Source: Lachnospiraceae bacterium (lineage in GTDB: Bacteria > Bacillota > Clostridia > Lachnospirales > Lachnospiraceae). Taken from it: DNA of 9,505 bases. The stretch is from positions 1-9,505 of the forward strand of contig JAGAEH010000188.1 of assembly GCA_017613225.1 (NCBI GenBank). The letters are read 5' to 3'. Both the position numbers and the translations under genes were made by a program. Each line of letters begins with the position of its first letter. Position 1 is the stretch's first letter. Below the pieces are notes generated by a model. It was not told where the DNA came from and made no database searches. It worked only from the letters and a program-made list of their open reading frames with translations. This document shows, piece after piece, positions 1-6,753 of this stretch.

Positions 1-62
1 CTGCCGTATTCCGGGGAGACCGGGCGGAGAACATCAAACGGTTCTTGGAGATCATGAAATGA
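1..62 (+). CDS. C-terminal tail of an unidentified protein (partial)
   Basis: Only the last 19 codons are present, ending in ENIKRFLEIMK and a TGA at 60-62. The stop overlaps the ATG of the next gene in an ATGA arrangement, the usual layout of translationally coupled genes in one operon, which is the main reason to believe this frame. Another frame is also open over these few bases (the frame of the downstream gene), so the evidence is thin. The residues are too few to assign a family. Confidence 0.5.
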   Translation, partial: AVFRGDRAENIKRFLEIMK

Positions 63-877
63 TCCGGCTGGTGGTCTGCGACGTAGACGGAACATTGGTA
101 AAGGACGGTACCTGCGACATCAATGCGGAGTACTACGACGTGATCCTCAGGCTGAAGGCGAAGGGGATCCTGGTGGCCATTGCCAGCGGCCGTCAGGAGG
201 ACAGCATCCGGAAGGTCTTTTTCCCCATCGAAGATGAGCTGATCTACATCAGCAACGACGGAGCCTGCGTCTCCGAAGGGAAAGACCAGATCTTCTCCAT
301 GGAGATGCCCCTGGACGTGCTCCCCGAGCTGGTGGCGGACATTCAGAAGCTTCCGGGCTGTGATTTCGCCATGGCTTCCCGCGACCGGTTCGTCTACTTT
401 GACACGGCTTCCGACCATTTCATGGCCTACATGGACAGCTACCGCTTCAACCGGCAGCTGTTTGACGGTTATGACAACCTGCCGCCCATCTATCACATCG
501 GCGTCTATCACGACCCGAAGTCTGCCCATCCCGCGCTGGGACTAGTCCCCAAATACGAGGGAAAGGTCCAGGCGTTCGTGTCGGGCCATGAATGGGTGGA
601 TTTCACCGCACCGGGCATCAGCAAGGGCGTAGCCCTGCATCTGATCCAGGAACGGTACGGCATCGGGCCGGAGGACACGGCTGTCTTCGGCGATCAGGAG
701 AACGACGCTTCCATGCTGGAGGAAGCCGAATACAGCTTTGCCGTGGCGGGCTCCGTGGCGGCGAAGAAGAAACTTGCGAAATACACCGCGCCTCCCATGC
801 TGGAGGACGGCGTGCTGACGGTCATGAAGCAGATCCTTGCATCTGAGGGAGAGTTTACATGGCAAAGAGATGCCTGA
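59..877 (+). CDS. Cof-type HAD-superfamily (IIB) phosphatase
   Basis: This 272-residue protein is a cytosolic haloacid dehalogenase phosphatase of the Cof/IIB type. Motif I is DVDGT (D8 nucleophile, D10 acid/base), motif II is the serine of ASGR (S43), motif III is K189 in ISKG, and motif IV is GDQEND (residues 211-216, Mg2+-binding D212 and D216). Between motifs II and III (about 85-185) lies the IIB cap, which sets substrate choice. The length is typical for the family. Members dephosphorylate sugar phosphates, nucleotides or cofactors such as FMN and pyridoxal phosphate; the actual substrate cannot be read from sequence. The start is supported by GGAG at 47-50, eight bases upstream, and by the ATGA overlap with the preceding frame. 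The 3' end overlaps the next gene by 19 bases, implying co-translation. Confidence 0.93.
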   Translation: MIRLVVCDVDGTLVKDGTCDINAEYYDVILRLKAKGILVAIASGRQEDSIRKVFFPIEDELIYISNDGACVSEGKDQIFSMEMPLDVLPELVADIQKLPGCDFAMASRDRFVYFDTASDHFMAYMDSYRFNRQLFDGYDNLPPIYHIGVYHDPKSAHPALGLVPKYEGKVQAFVSGHEWVDFTAPGISKGVALHLIQERYGIGPEDTAVFGDQENDASMLEEAEYSFAVAGSVAAKKKLAKYTAPPMLEDGVLTVMKQILASEGEFTWQRDA

Positions 878-1899
878 CCATATTGATGATCCTGAGCCTC
901 CTGTTCTGCGGCTGCGCTGCGCCGGCGGACAGCAAGGAGACGGAACCGCAGGAAGAGTCTTCCGCATCCTCCGAAGGAGGGTCCAAAGCCCTGCTGAAGG
1001 TGGGAGAGGAGACCCTTCCCCTTAAGATCGCTCAGATCTTTGCCCTTTCGCAGAAGCAGCAGTACGAGACCGCATTCGGCAGCAGCATCTGGAAAGTGGA
1101 GTATCAGGGCCGTACCTTCGAACAGACGCTGAAGGACAATTTCCGCACCCACATCGCGCTGATGTTCACATCCTTCTGCCTGGCCAAATATGAAGGCCTG
1201 ACCTTGAGCGCGGAAGAGGAGAAGACCCTGCGGGAGGCCGCCAACGCCTGCTTCGACCAGCTGGACGCCGAGGACGTCAGGATCCTCCAGGTCTCTTCCG
1301 CGGATACGGAGGAGGCCCTCCGCATGTATCTGATGGCGAAAAAGATCTACCGTCAGACGGCAGGTTCGGTGGAGCTGGACTTGAGCGAGGACGAGACCCG
1401 GGTGATCAGCCTTCAGGAGATCCGCATCAGCACAGAGGGCCTGGAAGGCGTGGAGAAGGACCAGAAGCTGACGCTGGCCGCCGAAGCCCTGAACATGCTG
1501 GAAAAAGGGGAGGAGTTCACCAAGGTCGCCGAGAAATACAGCGATACCGGAGCCGGCATCTACAGCGCTTCCAGGGAGACTTTGACCAACGCGGAGACCA
1601 AAGCCGCCTTCGCCCTGGCTACGGACGAGTACAGCCCCGTGGTAACGCTTTCCAATGCCTATGTGATCTTTTACTGTGTGGATTCCTTTGACAAAGCCGC
1701 GTCGGAGATGCGCCGCATGGAGCTCCTGCAGGACATGGTGGACCAGGGCTATAAGGAAAAGATCAACCGCTTCCTGGGAGGGCATCCTCTGATCTGGAAC
1801 GAGGCGAACTGGAACGCCATTGAGATCGCGGACTATGAGGGCCCTGCCGCGGCCAGCATCTATGCGGTCTATGAAAAGTATTTTCCGGAGGTTCCGTAA
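859..1899 (+). CDS. SurA/PrsA-like parvulin-domain lipoprotein (probable extracytoplasmic foldase or chaperone)
   Basis: The 346-residue protein opens with a basic N-terminus, a hydrophobic stretch (6-16) and a cysteine at 19 in FCGC, a plausible lipobox, so it is probably a lipid-anchored protein on the outer face of the membrane. A short low-complexity Ser/Glu linker (about 22-42) follows. Residues 45-175 are helical and resemble the SurA N-terminal chaperone domain. Residues 180-275 have a parvulin layout: strand ISLQEIRI, then ALNMLEKGEEFTKVAEKYSD, then AFALATDEYSPVVTL and a final strand NAYVIFYC. The histidines usual in the first and last strands (KASHIL, GYHII) appear as E187 and V269, so isomerase activity is doubtful and a holdase role is more likely (inference). 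The ATG is supported by AGGGAG at 846-851. It overlaps the HAD gene by 19 bases and ung by one (TAATG). Confidence 0.8.
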   Translation: MAKRCLTILMILSLLFCGCAAPADSKETEPQEESSASSEGGSKALLKVGEETLPLKIAQIFALSQKQQYETAFGSSIWKVEYQGRTFEQTLKDNFRTHIALMFTSFCLAKYEGLTLSAEEEKTLREAANACFDQLDAEDVRILQVSSADTEEALRMYLMAKKIYRQTAGSVELDLSEDETRVISLQEIRISTEGLEGVEKDQKLTLAAEALNMLEKGEEFTKVAEKYSDTGAGIYSASRETLTNAETKAAFALATDEYSPVVTLSNAYVIFYCVDSFDKAASEMRRMELLQDMVDQGYKEKINRFLGGHPLIWNEANWNAIEIADYEGPAAASIYAVYEKYFPEVP

Positions 1900-2573
1900 T
1901 GGGTGCCATTGCGAACGACTGGCTGGTGCCGCTAGCGGCGGAGTTTAAGAAACCCTACTACCGCAGCCTGTATCAGAAGGTCAATGAAGAATACGCGAAT
2001 TACCAGGTCTTCCCGGCCAAGAACGACGTGCTGAAGGCCTTTGAACTGACGCCTCTCGGAAAGGTGAAGGTGGTGATCCTGGGACAGGACCCCTATCACA
2101 ACGACGGGCAGGCCCACGGGCTGAGTTTCTCCGTCCAGAAGGACGTGGAGATCCCGCCCTCACTCTTAAATATTTATAAAGAATTGCACGATGACCTCGG
2201 CTGCACTGTACCGAACAACGGAAATCTGGTAAAATGGGCGGAACAGGGCGTGCTGCTGCTGAACACGGTGCTGACCGTCCGGGCCCACCGGGCCAATTCC
2301 CACCGGGGGATCGGCTGGGAGGAGTTCACGGACGCGGCCATTAAGGCCGTCGCCGCCCAGGACAGGCCGGTAGTCTACATGCTCTGGGGAAGGCCGGCGG
2401 GAGAGAAAGCGGTGCTGCTGAACAATCCGAAGCAGCTGGTGCTGAAGGCGCCGCATCCTAGCCCGCTTTCCGCAAGCCGCGGCTTTTTCGGCTGCAGGCA
2501 CTTTTCGAAGGCAAACCAGTTTCTGCAGGAGCATGGCATTGAACCCATCGACTGGCAGATCGAGGATATTTGA
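1899..2573 (+). CDS. ung: uracil-DNA glycosylase, family 1
   Basis: This enzyme cuts uracil bases from DNA, leaving an abasic site for base excision repair. At 224 residues it is full length for family 1. The signature motifs are all visible: GQDPYH at 62-67 with the catalytic Asp D64, the uracil-stacking F77 in HGLSFSV, the specificity Asn N122 in LLLNTVLTV, and the DNA-intercalation loop HPSPLSASRGFFGCRHFS starting at H186. No key residue is missing. The start codon overlaps the lipoprotein's TAA by one base, with GGAGG at 1887-1891 and a 7-base spacer. There is a short AT-rich patch at about 2160-2185, in the conserved PPSLLNIYKEL segment. It acts in the cytosol and shows no functional link to its envelope-protein neighbours beyond probable co-transcription. 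Confidence 0.98.
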   Translation: MGAIANDWLVPLAAEFKKPYYRSLYQKVNEEYANYQVFPAKNDVLKAFELTPLGKVKVVILGQDPYHNDGQAHGLSFSVQKDVEIPPSLLNIYKELHDDLGCTVPNNGNLVKWAEQGVLLLNTVLTVRAHRANSHRGIGWEEFTDAAIKAVAAQDRPVVYMLWGRPAGEKAVLLNNPKQLVLKAPHPSPLSASRGFFGCRHFSKANQFLQEHGIEPIDWQIEDI

Positions 2574-2582
2574 GGAAGATAA

Positions 2583-3284
2583 ATGGCAAAAGGGATAAAG
2601 ATCAACAAATCTAAAAGACTCCAGGCAAAGGAGAAGAAGATCAAGATCTTCGCGGCGGCGGGGCTTTTCGTGATCGCCGCGGTGATCATGGTACTGCTTC
2701 TGACCTGCGACAAACCGGAAGAATACAGGTCGCTCTACGACCTCCCCGACTATGTGACCGAGGACTACATCACAGTCAATCAGTATTCCAGGCCCAAGAT
2801 CCCGCTGGAGAAGGTCAACGCCATCGTGATCCACTACATCGGCAATCCCGGTACCTCCGCGGCGGCCAACCGTAATTACTTTGACGGGCTGTCCAAACAG
2901 TCCGGGGAAGGCGCCACCTATGCCAGCAGCAATTTCATCGTAGGGCTGGAAGGGGAGATCATCGCCTGCGTGCCCATCAACGAGATCGCCTACGCCTCCA
3001 ACAACCGGAACAGCGACACCATCTCCATCGAGACCTGTCATCCGGACGAGACCGGCAAGTTCAACGCCGTGACCTACGATTCCCTGGTGGAACTCACCGC
3101 CTGGCTCTGCAATCATTTCGGTCTGGAATCGGACAACGTGATCCGCCACTATGACGTTACGGGCAAGCTTTGCCCCTTATATTTCGTGGAACATGAAGAC
3201 GCCTGGGAAACTTTCAAGTCGGACGTGCAGACCCGGCTGGAAAGGCTCAGGGAAGAGGCTGTGACCACTACGGCCGCAGAATAA
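2583..3284 (+). CDS. membrane-anchored N-acetylmuramoyl-L-alanine amidase (amidase_2 domain)
   Basis: The 233-residue product has a very basic N-terminus (residues 1-21), one transmembrane helix (about 21-41) and an extracytoplasmic zinc amidase domain (about 78-220) of the T7 lysozyme/PGRP fold. The expected zinc ligands are visible: H84 in IVIHYIG, H189 in IRHYDVTGK and C197 in KLCP. E150 in SIETCH is at the conserved acidic position. Such enzymes cleave the bond between N-acetylmuramic acid and L-alanine in peptidoglycan. There is no cell-wall-binding repeat, so the helix presumably keeps it at the membrane, suggesting a housekeeping wall-remodelling role rather than a phage endolysin. The sequence around C42 is not a good lipobox (Thr at -1). 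GAGGAAG at 2572-2578 gives the RBS, only nine bases after the ung stop. Confidence 0.92.
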   Translation: MAKGIKINKSKRLQAKEKKIKIFAAAGLFVIAAVIMVLLLTCDKPEEYRSLYDLPDYVTEDYITVNQYSRPKIPLEKVNAIVIHYIGNPGTSAAANRNYFDGLSKQSGEGATYASSNFIVGLEGEIIACVPINEIAYASNNRNSDTISIETCHPDETGKFNAVTYDSLVELTAWLCNHFGLESDNVIRHYDVTGKLCPLYFVEHEDAWETFKSDVQTRLERLREEAVTTTAAE

Positions 3285-3288
3285 GGAG
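3283..3288 (+). promoter_or_regulatory. ribosome binding site fixing a TTG start
   Basis: AAGGAG overlaps the amidase stop codon and sits six bases before TTG at 3295. No ATG or GTG occurs in frame nearby, and the protein begins in family-typical fashion from this TTG, so the SD decides the start. Confidence 0.8.
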
Positions 3289-3294
3289 TTAGCT

Positions 3295-4662
3295 TTGCAG
3301 TTTAAATGGGATCGTAAATATCTATATTGGGGATTGACAGCTTTCGCGGTGATCCTGGGCGTCCTGGTGATCTACCTTGTGCTGACCAATCTCGCGTCCA
3401 TCTTTTCCGGGATCTCCTACGTACTGGGCGCCTTTAGGGCGGTCATCTACGGCATCGTTCTGGCCTATCTGCTGAACCCGCTGGTGAAGCTCATGGAGTT
3501 TCCTATCTTCACCGAATGGGGAGAGGGCATCTTCAAGAAAAAACCCGAAAAAGTGAAAGGTTTTACAAGGGCTCTTGCCGTCACCCTGACCATGCTGATC
3601 GTCGTCATCGTCCTGGCCCTGCTGCTCTGGATGGTGCTTCCCAAGCTCTATGAGAGCATCATCACCCTGGTGGGGAACCTGCCTTCTTACCTGGCTTCGG
3701 CCCGCAAGACCGTTGCCGGCATGTTTACGGAAGGCTCCGATATTCAGAAGAACGCCCTGTCCATCTTCGACAGCCTGAAGGACAGCATCACCGGCGTCTT
3801 CAGCACCGAGTCCGTCAACCAGCTGCGCAACATTGTCACGCAGCTCTTCACCAGCCTTTACGGCGTGGCCCGGGAGCTGGTGAATCTCATCGTGGGCTTC
3901 GTGGTGTCGGTCTATGTGATGATGAACAAGGAAAAGTTCTGCGCCCAGGCCAAGAAATTCCTCTATGCCCATCTTCGGACGGGCTGGGTCACCCGCTTCC
4001 TGCAGAAGCTGAGGGCCTCCAACCACATTTTCATCGGCTTCATCGGCGGCAAGATCATCGATTCGCTGGTCATCGGCATTTCCTGCTACATCATGTGCGC
4101 GATCTTCAGGATCCCCTACAAGGAACTGGTCAGCGTGCTGGTGGGCGTGACGAACATGATCCCCTTCTTCGGGCCTTTCATCGGCGCCATCCCCAGCGCT
4201 CTGATCATTCTGATGGTGGATCCCATCAAGAGCCTGACTTTCCTGATCATCATCATCGTGCTGCAGCAGCTGGACGGCAACATCCTGCAGCCCAGGATTC
4301 TGGGACACATTACCGGGCTGAACGGCTTCTGGGTGCTGGTCTCCCTGGTGGTGGGCGGATATTTCTTCGGCGTCATCGGCATGCTGCTGGCGGTCCCGTT
4401 CATGGCCATCATCTATGCCTGGATCAAGACCAATACCGAGACCCGCCTGAAAAAGAGAGGGCTGGTCAGCGATACCGACGATTACAAGGAGATCGCCTAT
4501 ATCGAACCGGCTACAAAGGAACCGGTCTATTTCTCCCAGATGATCCCGGAATCTGCGGAAGATCCGGAGGACGGTCTGCCCCCCGAAAAGCGTGAGACCC
4601 TTCTGATCAAACTGCGGAAAGTGCTCAAAAAGCGTGCCGGCCAGAGACACAATGATGAATGA
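3295..4662 (+). CDS. AI-2E family transporter (YtvI/PerM-like membrane protein)
   Basis: A 455-residue polytopic membrane protein of the AI-2E/PerM family. Hydrophobic segments lie near residues 11-31, 41-66, 93-117, 189-212, 246-272, 278-305, 308-326 and 343-377. The family core is clear: NMIPFFGPFIGAIP at 287-300, QQLDGNILQPRILG at 324-337, and GVIGMLLAVPFMAII at 359-373. Characterised relatives export autoinducer-2 or act in Na+/H+ exchange, but most members have no known substrate and none is evident here. A charged cytosolic tail of about 78 residues follows the last helix, longer than in many relatives. Translation starts at TTG with a good SD. The TGA at 4660-4662 overlaps the start of the next gene. 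From codon 11 onward the gene uses no TTA, CTA or TCA codons. Confidence 0.93.
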   Translation: MQFKWDRKYLYWGLTAFAVILGVLVIYLVLTNLASIFSGISYVLGAFRAVIYGIVLAYLLNPLVKLMEFPIFTEWGEGIFKKKPEKVKGFTRALAVTLTMLIVVIVLALLLWMVLPKLYESIITLVGNLPSYLASARKTVAGMFTEGSDIQKNALSIFDSLKDSITGVFSTESVNQLRNIVTQLFTSLYGVARELVNLIVGFVVSVYVMMNKEKFCAQAKKFLYAHLRTGWVTRFLQKLRASNHIFIGFIGGKIIDSLVIGISCYIMCAIFRIPYKELVSVLVGVTNMIPFFGPFIGAIPSALIILMVDPIKSLTFLIIIIVLQQLDGNILQPRILGHITGLNGFWVLVSLVVGGYFFGVIGMLLAVPFMAIIYAWIKTNTETRLKKRGLVSDTDDYKEIAYIEPATKEPVYFSQMIPESAEDPEDGLPPEKRETLLIKLRKVLKKRAGQRHNDE

Positions 4663-5101
4663 CAAAGTTTTCAGAGCCGGAAAGAGATACGAACGCATGG
4701 TGCTTTTAACAGCCCTTGCGTTTCTCTTTTTGTGCGTCGCCTACGCATTTCTCTATACGATGCTGCTTGTAAAGGACAAGCCTGTCATCACCAGACGTTC
4801 CTCCTTCTACATGATCATTGCCACCGGGTTGTTCTTTTCCATGATCTTCTGCGCCTGCGCGTGGTTCTTCAAAGATTTCATCCGCTACGAACTCTGCGGG
4901 GACTGCCTGCGCATTTCGAAGGGACGGTTCCTCCGGCTGATCGACTATTCCGCCATCAGCACCGTGACGGAGCGCTTCAGCGGCAGAAGGAACAAAAAGC
5001 AGTATGTGATCGTGCTGAAAAGCGGCACCGAGATCCCCGTGAACCCATATGTAGAGGATGCGGAAGGTTTCAAAACACTGCTTGTTGCGCTTTTGCGATG
5101 A
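4652..5101 (+). CDS. small two-helix membrane protein with probable bacterial PH-like (YcxB-type) domain
   Basis: From ATG 4652 the product is 149 residues. It has two hydrophobic helices (about 17-40 and 52-74) joined by a short loop with KDKPVITRR, then a soluble region (about 77-149) that looks like a bacterial PH-type beta domain: RYELCGDCLRISKG, an arginine-rich turn, IDYSAISTVTERF, QYVIVLKSGTEIPV and a closing helix EGFKTLLVALL. That layout resembles YcxB-like and bPH proteins, whose roles are mostly unknown; the match is by pattern only. The start is ambiguous: ATG 4652, ATG 4655 or GTG 4634 are all in frame. The SD is weak (AGAGA at 4643-4647), and the overlap with the transporter gene suggests translational coupling. 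No promoter is seen, so it is probably co-transcribed with the transporter. Confidence 0.75.
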   Translation: MMNDKVFRAGKRYERMVLLTALAFLFLCVAYAFLYTMLLVKDKPVITRRSSFYMIIATGLFFSMIFCACAWFFKDFIRYELCGDCLRISKGRFLRLIDYSAISTVTERFSGRRNKKQYVIVLKSGTEIPVNPYVEDAEGFKTLLVALLR

Positions 5102-5137
5102 TTGTGCTAATCTATTCATACTAATGACCTTATAATT

Positions 5138-5142
5138 GGAGA
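5138..5142 (+). promoter_or_regulatory. ribosome binding site fixing the prfC GTG start
   Basis: GGAGA is followed, after four bases, by GTG at 5147. The ATG at 5145 is out of frame and stops at once (ATG TGA), so GTG is the start. The resulting N-terminus, with EEIVKRRTFAIISHPDAGKT, matches the usual RF3 beginning. Confidence 0.75.
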
Positions 5143-5146
5143 TAAT

Positions 5147-6736
5147 GTGAGCAATCTTTCAGAGGAAATCGTTAAACGGCGCACCTTTGCGATCATTTCG
5201 CATCCCGACGCCGGCAAGACCACGCTGACAGAGAAGTTTCTGCTTTACGGAGGCGCCATCAACCTGGCCGGCTCCGTGAAAGGCAAAAAGACACAGCGAC
5301 ACGCCGTGTCCGACTGGATGGAGATCGAGAAGGAGAGAGGTATCTCCGTTACATCCTCCGTCCTGCAGTTCAGCTACGAAGGCTATTGCATCAACATATT
5401 GGACACCCCCGGCCACCAGGACTTTTCGGAGGACACCTACCGCACGCTGATGGCCGCCGACTCCGCCGTCATGGTGATCGACGCCTCCAAGGGCGTGGAG
5501 GCCCAGACCATCAAGCTGTTCAAGGTCTGCATGCTGCGCCACATCCCGATCTTCACCTTTATCAACAAGCTGGACCGGGACGCCAAGGACCCCTTCGACC
5601 TGATGGACGACATCGAACATGTGCTGGGCATCGAGACCTGCCCCATCAACTGGCCCCTGGGCTCCGGCAAGAATTTCAAGGGCATCTACGAGCGGGACAA
5701 AAAGTGCATCACCACTTTCGTGGCGGAAGGCGCGGGCCAGCACGAGATCGCCACATCCTCTTTGGATCCGGATGATCCGGAAACGGAGAAGAAGATCGGC
5801 AGGGATTTCCTGGACCAGCTGCGGGACGAGATCGAGATCCTGGACGGCGCGGGACACGAGCTGGACATGGACATGGTGCTGCACGGCGAACTGAGCCCGG
5901 TGTTTTTCGGTTCCGCCCTGACCAACTTCGGCGTGGAGACCTTCCTGGAACATTTCCTGAAGATGACCACGCCGCCCGAGCCCCGCATGTCCGACGCCGG
6001 CCTGATCGATCCCGTAGAAGAAGGCTTTTCCGCCTTCGTGTTCAAGATCCAGGCCAACATGAACAAGGCCCACCGGGACCGCATCGCCTTCATGCGCATC
6101 TGCTCCGGAAAATACACCGCCGGCATGGAAGTCATGCACGTGCGGGAGAACCGGGTGATCCGCCTGAACCAGTCCACCCAGATGATGGCCGAGAGCCGCA
6201 CCATCGTGGAGGAGGCCTACGCCGGAGACATCATCGGCGTCTTCGATCCGGGGATCTTCGCCATCGGCGACACCATCTGCGAGAAGACCAGGAAGTTCTC
6301 CTACGAGGGCATCCCCACCTTCGCGCCGGAGCATTTCGCCAGGGTCCGCCAGGTGGACACCATGAAGCGGAAGCAGTTCATCAAGGGCATCAGCCAGATC
6401 GCCCAGGAAGGCGCCATCCAGATCTTCCAGGAGTATAACACCGGCTTGGAAGAGATCATCGTGGGCGTGGTGGGCGTACTGCAGTTTGACGTTCTGATGT
6501 ACCGCCTGAACAATGAGTACAACGTGGAAGCGCATCTGGAGCAGCTTCCCTATGAATACATACGCTGGATCGAAAAGAGCGAAAAGGCGCCGGACAAGCT
6601 GACCGGCACCTCCGACATGAAACTGATCCGCGATCTGAAGAACCGGCCCCTGCTGCTTTTCATCAACAGCTGGAGCGTCGGCATGGTACTGGAGAGAAAT
6701 CCCGGGCTGGAGCTTTCCGAGTTCGGCAGGAATTAA
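5147..6736 (+). CDS. prfC: peptide chain release factor 3 (RF3), translational GTPase
   Basis: RF3 is a cytosolic GTPase that helps recycle RF1/RF2 from the ribosome after peptide release. The 529-residue length fits the family. GTPase motifs are intact: G1 SHPDAGKTT (18-26), G2 in RGISVTS (64-70), G3 DTPGHQDF (86-93) and G4 NKLD (140-143), with the G5 region at GSALTNFGV (255-263). The KGKKTQRHAVSDWMEIEKERGISVTSSV context and the C-terminal VGVLQFDVLMYRL segment separate RF3 from EF-G and TypA. The start is GTG. A 45-base AT-rich gap precedes it, the widest gap in the run, and nrdR begins 17 bases after its stop. Apart from Ser codon 5 the gene contains no TTA, CTA or TCA codons, which leaves an unbroken but spurious antisense frame. 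RF3 is patchily distributed in bacteria and often dispensable. Confidence 0.97.
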   Translation: MSNLSEEIVKRRTFAIISHPDAGKTTLTEKFLLYGGAINLAGSVKGKKTQRHAVSDWMEIEKERGISVTSSVLQFSYEGYCINILDTPGHQDFSEDTYRTLMAADSAVMVIDASKGVEAQTIKLFKVCMLRHIPIFTFINKLDRDAKDPFDLMDDIEHVLGIETCPINWPLGSGKNFKGIYERDKKCITTFVAEGAGQHEIATSSLDPDDPETEKKIGRDFLDQLRDEIEILDGAGHELDMDMVLHGELSPVFFGSALTNFGVETFLEHFLKMTTPPEPRMSDAGLIDPVEEGFSAFVFKIQANMNKAHRDRIAFMRICSGKYTAGMEVMHVRENRVIRLNQSTQMMAESRTIVEEAYAGDIIGVFDPGIFAIGDTICEKTRKFSYEGIPTFAPEHFARVRQVDTMKRKQFIKGISQIAQEGAIQIFQEYNTGLEEIIVGVVGVLQFDVLMYRLNNEYNVEAHLEQLPYEYIRWIEKSEKAPDKLTGTSDMKLIRDLKNRPLLLFINSWSVGMVLERNPGLELSEFGRN

Positions 6737-6740
6737 CATA

Positions 6741-6747
6741 AAGGAGG
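6741..6747 (+). promoter_or_regulatory. ribosome binding site of nrdR
   Basis: AAGGAGG, a full-strength SD, lies six bases before ATG 6754 in the 17-base gap between prfC and nrdR. Confidence 0.8.
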
Positions 6748-6753
6748 CCCAAC

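Noticed and set aside
694..1785. Minus-strand open frame of 363 codons across the HAD/lipoprotein junction
   Set aside because: Shadow of two well-supported + strand genes, with no SD-linked start or family resemblance.
2583..2710. Amidase as a lipoprotein through C42
   Set aside because: The residue before the cysteine is Thr rather than Gly, Ala or Ser, and the hydrophobic stretch is long enough to be a transmembrane anchor.
2166..3149. Minus-strand open frame of 327 codons across ung and the amidase gene
   Set aside because: Covers two genes with intact catalytic motifs on the + strand; its translation shows no domain.
3334..3339. Perfect TTGACA as a -35 box inside the AI-2E-family gene
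   Set aside because: The bases 17 positions downstream (GGCGTC) are nothing like a -10 box, and the hexamer simply encodes Leu-Thr in the first helix.
4634..4651. GTG 4634 as start of the PH-like protein
   Set aside because: It adds only six residues (MPARDT), has a poorly spaced purine run upstream, and ATG codons follow at 4652 and 4655. It cannot be fully excluded.
3322..4698. Minus-strand open frame of 458 codons opposite the AI-2E-family gene
   Set aside because: Same codon-bias effect; the product is an implausible Asp/His/Gln-rich sequence, while the + strand gene has clear family motifs.
5159..6739. Minus-strand open frame of 526 codons opposite prfC
   Set aside because: It is codon-aligned with prfC and exists only because prfC avoids TTA, CTA and TCA. 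The translation is His/Asp/Val-rich with no recognisable domain.
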